Source: CAZHDB01 sp964531225 (GTDB lineage Archaea; Thermoproteota; Thermoprotei_A; Sulfolobales; Desulfurococcaceae). From it: a DNA stretch of 64,000 nt. The notes beneath the pieces are model-generated. The model saw only the letters and a program-made list of their open reading frames with translations, searched no databases and was not told the origin of the DNA. Position 1 is the first letter of the stretch; every line of letters starts with the position of its first letter. This document shows positions 51,052 to 61,048 of the stretch, piece after piece. Where the stretch lies: the NCBI GenBank assembly GCA_964531225.1, contig CAZHDB010000004.1, positions 1 through 64,000 on the forward strand, given 5' to 3'. Both the position numbers and the translations under genes were made by a program.

Positions 51052-51984
51052 CTAATCTTCTCTAGAAAGTAATTTCGTAAAGGACTTCTCTACATTCTTA
51101 TATGAAACCATAATATGTCTTGTATTAAATGAAATAGCATATTCTCCCCTATAATCAATAGCTATTAATCCCGTATTGTCCTTACCCCATATACTGGTTA
51201 TCCAGTCTAAAACGAGATCCATTGATTTCTTTAAACCATATCCATGAGATACTAGAAGAGCTATACGTATACCTGGAAGAGATTGGACGATAACTTCTCC
51301 TATGCCCGTTGCAGCTACTGCAACATATCTGTCTGCATAAAAGCCAGCTCCAGGTATAGATGAGTCTCCTACGCGTCCAGGAAGCTTAAGCCACACACCG
51401 CCAGTACTTACACCAGCAGCTAATCTTCCATCATTATCGAGTGCAACAGCTCCGACAGTCCCGGTTAGACCTAGCTTCTCTAATAAGTTCTTGTTTTTAG
51501 CAAAAATTTTCCATTCACCGCTCCAATACTTCTCTAATAGTTCATGATATCTCTTGAATAATCTATTACTAGGCTTCTTAATACGTTCTAATCCCATTTT
51601 TTCAGCTAATTGGTCTGCTCCATCACCTGCTAAAAGCACATGATCTGTTTGTTCTAAAACTATTTTTGCAAGTCTAATAGGATTCTCAGGATATTTAACA
51701 GCAGCTACTGCTCCGACTCTAAGTCTAGAGCCATCCATTAAACCAGCATCCATCTCCCTATATTTAGCAATGTTTAATACGCTTCCCGTACCAGCATTAA
51801 ATGAACCACTATCCTCCATATACGATATAGCTTCGACAACTGCTTCTAATGCAGATCCTGTGCGCAAATATCTCCATCCATGTTCTCTAGCTGCTTCTAT
51901 ATCTTTGAGCGCTTTTTCAATACGTTTTCTAGGGGCCTTCCATGTGCCTGCTCCGCCATGTAATAATATAGCTGGTCTACCCAT
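51052..51984 (-). CDS. Isoaspartyl peptidase / plant-type L-asparaginase
   Basis: A 310-residue Ntn hydrolase that cleaves isoaspartyl peptides and L-asparagine. The precursor should cut itself before the Thr in GLTGTVGAVALD (about residue 175). Family motifs LLHGGAGTW, GSFNAGTGSVLN and GRVGDSSIPGAG are intact. The linker before the nucleophile is long and basic. It may serve protein repair at high temperature or asparagine use. ATG 51984 follows GGTGAT. It is divergent from the SpoIIM-like gene. Confidence 0.93.
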   Translation of the reverse strand: MGRPAILLHGGAGTWKAPRKRIEKALKDIEAAREHGWRYLRTGSALEAVVEAISYMEDSGSFNAGTGSVLNIAKYREMDAGLMDGSRLRVGAVAAVKYPENPIRLAKIVLEQTDHVLLAGDGADQLAEKMGLERIKKPSNRLFKRYHELLEKYWSGEWKIFAKNKNLLEKLGLTGTVGAVALDNDGRLAAGVSTGGVWLKLPGRVGDSSIPGAGFYADRYVAVAATGIGEVIVQSLPGIRIALLVSHGYGLKKSMDLVLDWITSIWGKDNTGLIAIDYRGEYAISFNTRHIMVSYKNVEKSFTKLLSRED

Positions 51985-52055
51985 GTAATTATCACCATTA
52001 AAGTAAATAGAGAACTTTATTTATAATATAGTTTTAGGATTATATGGTAATGAAA

Positions 52056-52068
52056 AGTTAGTCTAACT
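52056..52068. promoter_or_regulatory. AGTTAG-T-CTAACT palindrome, possible metal-regulator box
   Basis: A 13-bp palindrome with a one-base centre lies 32 bp before ATG 52100 and about 30 bp after a TATA-like TTTATAATAT (52018-52027 region). It shares the AGTTAG half-site with the feoA palindrome at 55224. It may be a weaker site for the same DtxR-type regulator. Confidence 0.4.
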
Positions 52069-52099
52069 AATAATAAGTACATTGTGTGGAGGACTGTCT

Positions 52100-53386
52100 A
52101 TGGAGCTAAGTACCTGGAGCTTTAAATACAAGTACAGATTATTGGATGAGAAAACTTACCCACTGATTTCAATTCCATTATTCTTTACGATAATAGGTTT
52201 CATATACCTAATCCTAGTATCTATTACTTATACTACATTAGATCTACAGGCAGTGCCAGAGCAAGAGCTGTCATTATCAATAACATTCATTAGCTTTGGA
52301 GCAATATATGTTATAGGCTCAGCTATTGCTTCATACATGACATACAGAGCACTACATGATCATATATTCTATAGTGTAACTGAAACCGTTCTTGAATTAT
52401 CTGAAAAGGAAGAATTAGGGATCAGATATGTTCTAAATCCTGAATACACTCGTTCTAAACTTCCATCACCAATAACAGCATTAATTTTAACATTGCTAAC
52501 AGGAGGAATAGCTTTTCCAGTAATGATATATCTATTTGAAAAGAAGATAAGAACACATGACGCCATAGAGTCTAAAATAAAGGGATTGAAGCCATATTCG
52601 CAAATAGATATTGGAAATTTTCTACTTGATCTAATATTATTAGTGGTTACTTTAGGCCTATGGCTTAGCATATGGATCTGGAGAGCTATAAGGATCTATA
52701 ATAGCCATGTAAAGTCAAAACATTTGTTATTAAAGTCGAAAGAAATTCCTTTACTTACTCCTAGACCAGTATTAGTTATCCCATTAATGTTACTAGCTGT
52801 ATCAGCGTTTGTCTTCTTGTCTCTTATGAATATCCCTGTAGTACCATTACCACAGATATTTATAGCCTTCCTAATGGCATATACTGCATATATATTTAGA
52901 AGGAAAAGATTAATTTATCAAGTTACAGTCTTAATTATTCTTCAATACGTTATTCTCGGATCTATAGGTCTAGCGGGATTTTTTGCTTATAACTTCTATT
53001 CACCTCTATTAACTGTTTTTGAGGAACTTTCGGAAGGTCTAGGTAGGGATTTCCTATCATTAGTGTTAACGATCTTCCAAAATAATATCCGTATAACTAT
53101 TCTTGGTTTAATGCCGTTTATTGGGCCTCTCATAACAGGCTACGCTATAGGCAATACAGCTTTCTTATTTGGGTTAATTTTTTACGAAAAACCTTCTGCT
53201 TTAAGTTTATTCTTAATGCCTCATACATTTCTAGAATTTCTATCATATGGACTATCTGTAGCTATTGCGACACGGATTCCCATCAGTGGCCGTAAGTTGC
53301 TACCACACGCTCTTATATCGGTTATTGTATTATTCATAGGAGCGGTAGTTGAATCCTTACTTATACTTATGGCTGGGGGTGAATGA
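52100..53386 (+). CDS. SpoIIM/DUF95-like membrane protein
   Basis: A polytopic membrane protein of about 428 residues with roughly nine membrane segments. The C-terminal 200 residues match the SpoIIM (DUF95) pattern: LTIFQNNIRITILGLMPFIG, a GYAIGNTAFLFG-type segment and MPHTFLEFLSYGLSVAIA. The N-terminal half (a two-helix unit plus a loop repeated once) is not recognised. In archaea the function of these proteins is unknown, although some sit beside transporters. ATG 52100 follows GGAGG. Its stop overlaps the ATG of the HAD gene. Confidence 0.8.
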   Translation: MELSTWSFKYKYRLLDEKTYPLISIPLFFTIIGFIYLILVSITYTTLDLQAVPEQELSLSITFISFGAIYVIGSAIASYMTYRALHDHIFYSVTETVLELSEKEELGIRYVLNPEYTRSKLPSPITALILTLLTGGIAFPVMIYLFEKKIRTHDAIESKIKGLKPYSQIDIGNFLLDLILLVVTLGLWLSIWIWRAIRIYNSHVKSKHLLLKSKEIPLLTPRPVLVIPLMLLAVSAFVFLSLMNIPVVPLPQIFIAFLMAYTAYIFRRKRLIYQVTVLIILQYVILGSIGLAGFFAYNFYSPLLTVFEELSEGLGRDFLSLVLTIFQNNIRITILGLMPFIGPLITGYAIGNTAFLFGLIFYEKPSALSLFLMPHTFLEFLSYGLSVAIATRIPISGRKLLPHALISVIVLFIGAVVESLLILMAGGE

Positions 53387-54099
53387 TCTTGATAAAACTT
53401 GTATCGTTTGATGTATGGGATACATTACTTAAACTTGATATAATGTTAGATGCTATAGCTAAAGGGATATCTAAGGTAGCAGGTCTTAATGCTGAGGAAG
53501 TTTCTGTCAAGATATATGGGGTTAGGGAAAGAATTAAGGAGATTAGGAGAAAAGGCGAATTAAGCATATCGGAGATACTGTCTCTTAGCAGAATATTAAT
53601 TGCTGAAGAATTGGGTGTGGATGAAGAATTAGTTAGAAGAGGTATAGCACGAGCAATATTAGATATGAATTATGATGACCTAGTTAATGAGTATGCTAAG
53701 GATGTACTTGCTATGCTTAAAAAGAAAGGTTTAAAGATCATTGTAATAGGTAATGTTTTGATATGGGAATCTCCATATACACGCTTACTTCTAGAAGCTA
53801 CGGGATTAGCAGAATACATAGATAGACAATATTATGCCGATGAAATGGGCGTTTATAAACCTATGAAAGAAGCATTTCATAATCCACTTAAAGATTTTGA
53901 AGCAAGACCTGACGAGGCTATTCATATAGGTGATTCTATCATCGAAGATTTTGAAGGTGCCCTTGAGAGTGGACTCTATGCCATAAAAATCGATCCTGAG
54001 GCTAATGAAGTAAGTCATCCTAGGGAAAGAGGATATATTGTACCAAGTTTAAAGCATGCTCTGAAAATCGTTATTGATCTTTTAGAGGGATCTAAATGA
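53383..54099 (+). CDS. HAD-superfamily hydrolase
   Basis: A 238-residue phosphatase-like protein: motif I FDVWDTLL (nucleophile and acid Asp, about residue 8), motif II IGNVL, motif III Lys in YKPMKEAF, and motif IV IGDSIIEDFEGA. The cap is helical, as in subfamily I. Substrate unknown. Coupling by ATGA overlaps to the SpoIIM-like gene before and to threonine synthase after suggests a phosphorylated metabolite linked to amino-acid metabolism, by inference. Confidence 0.88.
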   Translation: MILIKLVSFDVWDTLLKLDIMLDAIAKGISKVAGLNAEEVSVKIYGVRERIKEIRRKGELSISEILSLSRILIAEELGVDEELVRRGIARAILDMNYDDLVNEYAKDVLAMLKKKGLKIIVIGNVLIWESPYTRLLLEATGLAEYIDRQYYADEMGVYKPMKEAFHNPLKDFEARPDEAIHIGDSIIEDFEGALESGLYAIKIDPEANEVSHPRERGYIVPSLKHALKIVIDLLEGSK

Positions 54100-55199
54100 G
54101 TTATGAAGCTGTATGGTTTTGTAGAAATTGTGGCTTTACACAAGATTTCTTTAAAAAATATTATTTTAGATGCCCTAAATGCGGTTCTCCACTACATATA
54201 AGGCATAATAAGTCATGGAATCCAAGAGGCAATGGGTTATATAGATATTCTTCGATGCTTCCAATAAATCCTATAATGAGTACAGGTGAAGGATCAACTC
54301 CTATGGTTACGAGAGAGTATGATAATTTAAGGTTATGGTTTAAACTAGAATACCTTAATCCATCCGGAAGTTTTAAGGATCGAGGATCGTCGCTTGTAAT
54401 ATCACATGCCTATAGATTGGGGTATAAGAGAGTTTTAGAGGATTCTAGTGGGAATACTGGTTTAAGCGTATCGCTGTACTCTTGTATTTACGGCTTATCA
54501 GCTACAATAATTGTACCAGAATATGCTCCTAAGGGAAAGAAGGATCTTATTAGACTTTTTGGAGCAGGTATTGTTGAAGCTCCTACCCGTAGTGATGCTG
54601 CTAAAATAGCTCTGGAAATGGCTAAAGACCCCAATACTTATTATGTGGCACATACTTGGAATCCATTATACCCTATATCATATAAGACTATAGCATATGA
54701 AGCATATGAGCAAGGGTTCCGTGGAGATGCGATAGTAGTACCTATTGGTAGTGGCGGCCTTGCTCTAGGTCTTTACTGGGGCTTCAAAGACTTATATGAT
54801 CTTGGATTAATTGATAATATACCTTTATTTATCGGAGTTCAAGGAGTGTCTTCAAAACCTGTTTATGAAAAACTATATGGTACTGTTAATGTTCAGGGTT
54901 CTTCAGAACTTGCTGACGGTATTTTAGTGAAAGAACCTCCTCGCTTAGAAGAAATTGCAACCATATTTAAAGAGACAAACGGATGCATCGTACTCATAGA
55001 TAATAATGATATTATCTATGGTTTAAAGAGACTTATTGGTTACGGATTTATTGTTGAACCTACTAGTGCATCGGTTATTCGCGGTATTGAGAAAGCATTT
55101 GAGCTTTGTTCTCTAAGTGATTTAAAAGATATCCTTGTGCCCTTAACAGGTTCTGGTCTAAAAATGGTTGATCTTTTGGTAAAATTAATTAAGCTATAA
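54096..55199 (+). CDS. thrC: Threonine synthase
   Basis: A 367-residue PLP enzyme that converts O-phosphohomoserine to threonine. A zinc ribbon (CRNC, CPKC) precedes the core. The PLP lysine is present as Lys94 in NPSGSFKDRG, with SSGNTGLSVSLY, PIGSGGLALG (phosphate loop) and LTGSGLKM. It differs from the 29746 paralogue, which has Arg94 and a fused winged helix. The ATG overlaps the TGA of the HAD gene. feoA lies 61 bp downstream, behind its own operator. Confidence 0.9.
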   Translation: MSYEAVWFCRNCGFTQDFFKKYYFRCPKCGSPLHIRHNKSWNPRGNGLYRYSSMLPINPIMSTGEGSTPMVTREYDNLRLWFKLEYLNPSGSFKDRGSSLVISHAYRLGYKRVLEDSSGNTGLSVSLYSCIYGLSATIIVPEYAPKGKKDLIRLFGAGIVEAPTRSDAAKIALEMAKDPNTYYVAHTWNPLYPISYKTIAYEAYEQGFRGDAIVVPIGSGGLALGLYWGFKDLYDLGLIDNIPLFIGVQGVSSKPVYEKLYGTVNVQGSSELADGILVKEPPRLEEIATIFKETNGCIVLIDNNDIIYGLKRLIGYGFIVEPTSASVIRGIEKAFELCSLSDLKDILVPLTGSGLKMVDLLVKLIKL

Positions 55200-55223
55200 G
55201 TATATAGAGTATGTTATAGATGT

Positions 55224-55245
55224 AAAGTTAGGCTAGCCTAACTTT
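55224..55245. promoter_or_regulatory. Perfect 22-bp palindrome before feoA (DtxR/IdeR-type iron box)
   Basis: AAAGTTAGGCT and AGCCTAACTTT form an uninterrupted 22-bp palindrome, 15 bp before the feoA ATG and downstream of a TATA-like stretch (55194-55207). Its core TTAGGCTAGCCTAA matches the known DtxR/IdeR/MntR box pattern, so an iron-dependent repressor is the likely binder. The regulator gene is not in the window. Confidence 0.75.
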
Positions 55246-55260
55246 ATTGGTGAATACATC

Positions 55261-55494
55261 ATGCCGCCAATACCACTAGATCAATTACCTCCCGGGATGA
55301 AAGCTAGGGTTGTAAACGTATTTGCGCCTGGAAGATGGAATCATAGATTACTGCAGATGGGTGTTGTACCAGGTGGAATACTAGAAGTTGTCATAAATAA
55401 TGGTAGAGGGCCTATAGTGATCAGGGTTATGGGCGCAACTTTGTCATTAGGAAGAGGTATTGCTAGGAGAATTCTTGTCGAACCACTCAAGTAA
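55261..55494 (+). CDS. feoA: Ferrous iron transport protein FeoA
   Basis: A 77-residue SH3-like protein that assists FeoB. Typical FeoA features are the early PPGMKARV strand, LLQMGVVPGGILEVV and a final GATLSLGRGIARRILVEP. ATG 55261 follows GGTGAATAC, and the iron-box palindrome lies directly before it. feoB follows 36 bp later. Confidence 0.92.
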   Translation: MPPIPLDQLPPGMKARVVNVFAPGRWNHRLLQMGVVPGGILEVVINNGRGPIVIRVMGATLSLGRGIARRILVEPLK

Positions 55495-55530
55495 TGTCAT
55501 AAACTTCAGATATTGGAAGGGTGGTTCTTA

Positions 55531-57630
55531 ATGAAAAAAGAAATAACAGTAGCTGTTATGGGACAACCAAATGTTGGTAAATCAACATTATTCAATATAT
55601 TGACTGGTAGAAACGTTCATGTAGCTAATTGGCCTGGTGTAACTGTTGAAAGACATGAAGGTTGGAGAAATTACAAGGATCATAAGCTTCACTTTGTGGA
55701 TTTGCCCGGTACATATGGATTATCAGCATCGACTCTTGAAGAAGTAATTGCAAGAACATATCTTTTAAGCGGTGAACCCGATGTTGTCCTAGTCCTTATC
55801 GATAGTACAATACCTGAAAGAACAATGTACCTTGCTTTAGAAGTTTTAGAGCTTTTTCCAAAAACAATAATAGTATTAACAAAATCTGATCTAGCACATA
55901 CACATGGAATACATATAAATCCACATGTTATAGAACGTAAACTAGGCGTACCCGTTGTTATGGTATCAGCTGCTACGGGACAAGGCATCGATGAACTCTT
56001 AGAGACAATTATACAGGTTAGTAAAGGTCTTATGGGAAGGAAAGTTCCTTTAAAAATAGATTATGGCGAACTTGAACCCTTTATCCAGAGTGTTGAGGAA
56101 ATAGTATCAAAAACTAGTCTTGCAAGGGACTTCCCAATTAGATGGACAGCTATAAGGCTCCTTGAAGGAGACATTGATCTTGAATCTAGACTTAAAAAAA
56201 GACGTGAAGAGGAAGCCCTTAGGAAAGTTGCTGAAATCCGTGAAGAACTTAGAAACATGCTTAAACAAAGACCTGAAGAAGTGTTTGCTCAAAAGAGGTT
56301 TAATTTTCTCATGGATATAATTAGGGAGAGCGTTGCACGTATTGATAAAGCCAAGATGGGTGTTCATGAACGATTTGATAGGATTATCATGCATCCAGTA
56401 ACGGGCCCTATAATATCGTTTCTTATTCTATTGATATTATTTACTATAGTGTTTACAATAAATACGGGATTCCCATTTAATATTCTTCTTGACACAATGG
56501 GTTTTAGCGATGCAGCTTCTATCGTTGAAGAATACAGTCTCGCAGGATTAATGGATAAAGCCATAAGCTTACTTGGAGAATATTTAGCCTATACATTGCA
56601 AGGATCTCCTGAATGGCTTGTAGATTTAATTGTTGACGGCATTATTGGTGGTGTTGGCGCAGTCCTTGTATTCTTACCTCTTATATTCCTCATAGCCCTT
56701 GTATTAGCAATGTTAGAGGATAGCGGCTTAGCACCTAGAATAGCTGTTAGTCTAAACTATTTATTGAATAAAATTGGTTTATCGGGGCATGCAGTATTTC
56801 CTATGACGCTTAGTCTTGGATGCAATGTACCAGCTGTAATGGCTACTAGGGCTACACCTAATTATAGAGAAAGGATCAGGCTAATACTTACAATACCATT
56901 TATACCATGCCAAGCCCGACTAATAGTTATATTGGCTTTTGCATCTGCATTGAGGGGCATTGGGAGTATTGCATTGGTATTACTTAGTTATATTGGCGCA
57001 TTTCTAGTTTTCGCATTCATTAGCAAATTACTGGTTGCCTATGATAGGAGGAAAGGATTATATGAAGAACCTGAACTCCTACTTGAGATACCTCCTTTAC
57101 ACAAGCCCTTACCCAAGGTTGTATGGTGGCTTACGTGGGACGCTGTTAAACATTTCCTTAAGAAAGCAGGAACAATAATATTTCTCGTAACAATACTCGC
57201 GTGGACTATGCTATATTATACTCCATCACTAGAGCCAGCTGTTGAGCCAGGTGATAGTATAGGTGCAGGTATTGCGAAGATACTTGCTCCTCTGCTATAT
57301 CCACTTGGATTAAGTTATAATCAAGCCTGGATGATAGCCTATGCATTAATAATTGGATTTTTGGCCAAAGAAGCTGTTGTAAGTACATTAGCAATATTAG
57401 CCGGCACGTCAAGTGCTAGTGAAGCTATAAAGGTTATAGGTTTAAATGATCCACAAATAGCGGGCCTAACTATGTTTAGCGTACTTTATGTACCTTGTTT
57501 AGCAACGCTAGCTGTGATCTATAGTGAAACTAGAAACTTGAAATTAACACTAATAGCCATTGCAATAATGGTTTCGGTCGCCTATCTTGTATCTTTGTTA
57601 ACGTATTCAATTGTTACTTTATTTTCATAA
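55531..57630 (+). CDS. feoB: Ferrous iron transporter FeoB
   Basis: A 699-residue membrane protein with an N-terminal GTPase domain. G1 is GQPNVGKST, G3 DLPGTYG and G4 LTKSD, followed by a helical spacer (about residues 170-265). The C-terminal part has about ten membrane helices with two gate motifs, GCNVPAVMATR and VPCLATLA, both with the conserved Cys. It imports Fe2+. ATG 55531 follows GGGTGG; ATG 55513 in frame is the alternative. It is co-transcribed with feoA under the palindrome at 55224. Confidence 0.95.
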   Translation: MKKEITVAVMGQPNVGKSTLFNILTGRNVHVANWPGVTVERHEGWRNYKDHKLHFVDLPGTYGLSASTLEEVIARTYLLSGEPDVVLVLIDSTIPERTMYLALEVLELFPKTIIVLTKSDLAHTHGIHINPHVIERKLGVPVVMVSAATGQGIDELLETIIQVSKGLMGRKVPLKIDYGELEPFIQSVEEIVSKTSLARDFPIRWTAIRLLEGDIDLESRLKKRREEEALRKVAEIREELRNMLKQRPEEVFAQKRFNFLMDIIRESVARIDKAKMGVHERFDRIIMHPVTGPIISFLILLILFTIVFTINTGFPFNILLDTMGFSDAASIVEEYSLAGLMDKAISLLGEYLAYTLQGSPEWLVDLIVDGIIGGVGAVLVFLPLIFLIALVLAMLEDSGLAPRIAVSLNYLLNKIGLSGHAVFPMTLSLGCNVPAVMATRATPNYRERIRLILTIPFIPCQARLIVILAFASALRGIGSIALVLLSYIGAFLVFAFISKLLVAYDRRKGLYEEPELLLEIPPLHKPLPKVVWWLTWDAVKHFLKKAGTIIFLVTILAWTMLYYTPSLEPAVEPGDSIGAGIAKILAPLLYPLGLSYNQAWMIAYALIIGFLAKEAVVSTLAILAGTSSASEAIKVIGLNDPQIAGLTMFSVLYVPCLATLAVIYSETRNLKLTLIAIAIMVSVAYLVSLLTYSIVTLFS

Positions 57631-57675
57631 TATATCGTAATTGCATGGATCTAGAAAATGGATTAAAACAACGAT

Positions 57676-60600
57676 TCATGTTTTCTTTATAACAATTGTT
57701 ACTAGTAGATCGTTTATATTCCATTGCTTAGTATAACCTTCAAGTACCTTCTTATCTGTAATAGTTAATTTTTCAGCTCTAACTTCACTCATAATATAGT
57801 CCTTATGGTTCTCAACAAGTTTATGATACTCTTTTGGTAGAATTATATTAACATTAATTTTTGCATCGAGTGGTAGATCTAGTTCCTTCCTCATTACTTG
57901 TATTCTTCTAATTAAATCCTTAGCTAATCCTAGGCTTATTTCTTCCTCAGAAAGTCTAGTATCAATAGCTATACTACCCCATTTTCTATCTTGAATCGCA
58001 TAGCCAGCAGCATATATTGGTATTATTTTTACATGCCTTTTCTCAATAATGATCTCTGAATCATCTATCTTAAACGAATGTTTACCCTTTGTTAGGAGAT
58101 CTTTGGCAACGATCTCCATATTATTATTAATGTATTCAACAATTTTGCCTGTGAGCTTCTTAAACTCGGGTCCAAGAGTACTATATACTGGTTCGACACG
58201 GTAGTGAATCAATTCACTGATCTCTTCGGGCATTCGTATCTCTATTTCTCGAGAATTAGTTAGTGTTATTATGAGATCCCTATACTTGTTGGCTACATCT
58301 AATATTCTCTTATCATCGCTATATATAATGACTCTTCTTATGGGCTGTCTAAGCTTAATACCAGCTTTCATACGCGCTGCGGCAGAAGCCTCATATATCT
58401 CTTTAATGGCTTCCATTTCATCCTCTAGCTTCTTATCAATGAATTCATTATCTATTCTAGGCCATTTTAATAAGTGCACGGATGGTGGCAAATCCTTTTC
58501 AGCTGGTCTAATGAATTTTTGATATATAAGTTCTGTTAAATAAGGTATAAATGGTGAGGCTAGTATTAGCCACTTCTTCAATACATAATATAGTGTGGCA
58601 TAAGCAGTCATTTTATCAGGCACGTTTTCCTCAATCCATACCCTAGGCCTTATCAGCCTTATATACCAGTGACTAACATCTTCCACAATGAATTTTCTAA
58701 GTTTGCGTGCAGCTTCATGGACATGATATTTGTTTAGTGCAGTTGTAACGTCTTTAGCAAGGCTGTTGATTCTAGATAGTATCCATTTATCTTCATCACG
58801 TAGATATTGGAGATACTTTCCAAGATCATATTTAATTGGATCAAACTTATCTAGATTCATGTATGTAGATGCGAATACATAGACATTCCATGCAATGCCA
58901 AGATCACGTTTAACTTCTTCAATGTTCTTCCATGAAAATCTTAAATCCTCCCAAATAGTATTTTGAAGTAGCCATAGCCTAAGGGGATCGCGTCCAACAC
59001 GAGCAATAGCTTCGTCAGTACCAACATAATTTCCAAGACTTTTATGCATCTCTCTACCATGTTCATCTAGAGCAAATCCATGTACTAGTACAGCCTTATA
59101 AGGAGCTCTATCAAATCCTAGTACGCCTGCTCGTAGAAGGCTAAAGAACCATCCGCGTATTTGATCGTGTCCCTCAACAATAAAGTCTAGGACTACCTCA
59201 TTTTGGTTAAGCTTTTCTGGGTGAGCACGAGCCGCATAAAACGATATGCCACTATCAAACCATACATCCATAACATCTGGTACTCGTTTCATTAACTTAC
59301 CGCATATAGGACATTTTAGAATGACTTGATCTATCCATGGCTTATGGAGTTCCTTAGGCTTCTTACCGCCAAGTTCTACGAGTTCTTTAACACTACCGAC
59401 TACCACTTTATGGCCTTCGGAACATAACCATATAGGTAATGGTGTACCCCAGTATCTTTGTCTGCTAATTACCCAATCTTGTAGATTATCAAGTATATGG
59501 TATAATCGGTCGAGAGCCCATCTGGGTATCCAATTAACCTTTGCAGCTTCCTCTTTGAGTCTGTTTTTAAGTTTTGTAACACGCAATATCCATTGACGAG
59601 TCGCACGCAATACTACTGGTGTCTTACAACGCCAACATACAGGGTATCTGTGTCTTATGGAGCCGCTATATAATAGATATCCAAGCCTCTTAAGATCTTC
59701 TATGATTTCCGGATTTGCCTCGCGAACATGTTTACCAGCATACTTACCAGCTTCTTCAGTAAATCTACCCATATCATCTATAGGCGAAGCTACAAGATCA
59801 ACATTATACCTCCTAGCTATTACAAAATCTTCAAATCCATGCCCCGGGGCTCCATGAACTAACCCTGTACCTTCATAGAGGGTAACTACATCTGGAGCCA
59901 TATATACTCTATGATATACAGATAACTTCTTCTGAAGAGGAACAATAGTTTCAAGTGGATGTATATATTCTATCCCATCGAGCTCCTTACCCAAGAATTC
60001 ATTTATTATAGTATAGTTTTCTATGCCTATATCGGTTAATACATGTTTTAATCTTGCCTTAGCAAGAATGTATATTTCATCACCTACCTTTACTTTAACG
60101 TATTCGGCTTCTGGATGTGCCATTACAAATGTATTGGCAGGTAATGTCCATGGAGTAGTTGTCCAGATTAATAAATACTCCTTATCCTTACCCTTTATGG
60201 GGAATTTCACGTATATACTTGGATCTTCCAGCTCATGATACTCGATTTCATATTCTGCAAGAGTAGTACTACAACGTGGACACCAATAGACAACGCGATA
60301 TTCGTTATCCAGAAGACCCACATCATTAGCTTTCTTAATAAGCCACCATCCAGCTTCTATATATTCATCCGTCATTGTCAAATAGGGATTATTCCAGTCC
60401 ATGAATACACCGAGTTCCTTGAACCATTTTGTCATGGATCTTATATTATATTCTACAAGCTCCTTACATTTAGCTATGAAGTTCTCAACACCGAGTTTTT
60501 CCTCAATTTCTTTCTTATTCTTAATACCAAGTCTTTGCTCAACCTTAACCTCTATTGGTAGACCATGACAATCATATCCAGGCCGATCATATACTTGATA

Positions 60601-60849
60601 ATCATTCATTCTCTTAAAACGTAATACTGCATCCTTCAAACTCTTATTCCAAGCGGTTCCAATATGCGGAATATCGCCAGAGGGATAAGGAGGGCCGTCA
60701 ATAAACAAAAACTTCTTCTTACCTCTACTATTAATTTCCTTAATAAGTTCATAGATCCTATTTTCTTCCCAGAACTTATTTACGAGTTCCTCAACTTTAT
60801 GAGGATCGTAATGTCCCTCGAGCTTTCCTACAACAGGCAAATACTCCAC
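57676..60849 (-). CDS. ileS: Isoleucyl-tRNA synthetase
   Basis: A 1057-residue class I synthetase that charges tRNA(Ile) and edits valine. The HIGH-like motif is PHIGTAW (about residue 60), the editing domain carries TTPWTLPANT, and the KMSKS loop reads MHKSLGN (about residue 603). WCPRCSTT, CWRC and a CPIC-type zinc site are present, and a long C-terminal helical and alpha-beta extension is typical of the archaeal/eukaryal form. ATG 60849 begins it. A TATA-like TTTATAAG on this strand lies near 60895. Confidence 0.96.
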   Translation of the reverse strand: MEYLPVVGKLEGHYDPHKVEELVNKFWEENRIYELIKEINSRGKKKFLFIDGPPYPSGDIPHIGTAWNKSLKDAVLRFKRMNDYQVYDRPGYDCHGLPIEVKVEQRLGIKNKKEIEEKLGVENFIAKCKELVEYNIRSMTKWFKELGVFMDWNNPYLTMTDEYIEAGWWLIKKANDVGLLDNEYRVVYWCPRCSTTLAEYEIEYHELEDPSIYVKFPIKGKDKEYLLIWTTTPWTLPANTFVMAHPEAEYVKVKVGDEIYILAKARLKHVLTDIGIENYTIINEFLGKELDGIEYIHPLETIVPLQKKLSVYHRVYMAPDVVTLYEGTGLVHGAPGHGFEDFVIARRYNVDLVASPIDDMGRFTEEAGKYAGKHVREANPEIIEDLKRLGYLLYSGSIRHRYPVCWRCKTPVVLRATRQWILRVTKLKNRLKEEAAKVNWIPRWALDRLYHILDNLQDWVISRQRYWGTPLPIWLCSEGHKVVVGSVKELVELGGKKPKELHKPWIDQVILKCPICGKLMKRVPDVMDVWFDSGISFYAARAHPEKLNQNEVVLDFIVEGHDQIRGWFFSLLRAGVLGFDRAPYKAVLVHGFALDEHGREMHKSLGNYVGTDEAIARVGRDPLRLWLLQNTIWEDLRFSWKNIEEVKRDLGIAWNVYVFASTYMNLDKFDPIKYDLGKYLQYLRDEDKWILSRINSLAKDVTTALNKYHVHEAARKLRKFIVEDVSHWYIRLIRPRVWIEENVPDKMTAYATLYYVLKKWLILASPFIPYLTELIYQKFIRPAEKDLPPSVHLLKWPRIDNEFIDKKLEDEMEAIKEIYEASAAARMKAGIKLRQPIRRVIIYSDDKRILDVANKYRDLIITLTNSREIEIRMPEEISELIHYRVEPVYSTLGPEFKKLTGKIVEYINNNMEIVAKDLLTKGKHSFKIDDSEIIIEKRHVKIIPIYAAGYAIQDRKWGSIAIDTRLSEEEISLGLAKDLIRRIQVMRKELDLPLDAKINVNIILPKEYHKLVENHKDYIMSEVRAEKLTITDKKVLEGYTKQWNINDLLVTIVIKKT

Positions 60850-61048
60850 CTACGCATGCTAATTAACTAGGGTAATTAATTAACCTCTTAAGTACTTATA
60901 AAACCTACCCTAATTTTATTCATTATGATTCCTATTAAGTACATTAGGTCAAAGATAAATATTCTTAAAAAGACCTTAACATTTTACCTATTACGACGTT
61001 TTATCTTAATTAATATAGCTAAAACTAAATGTATATTTTAGGTGCTTG

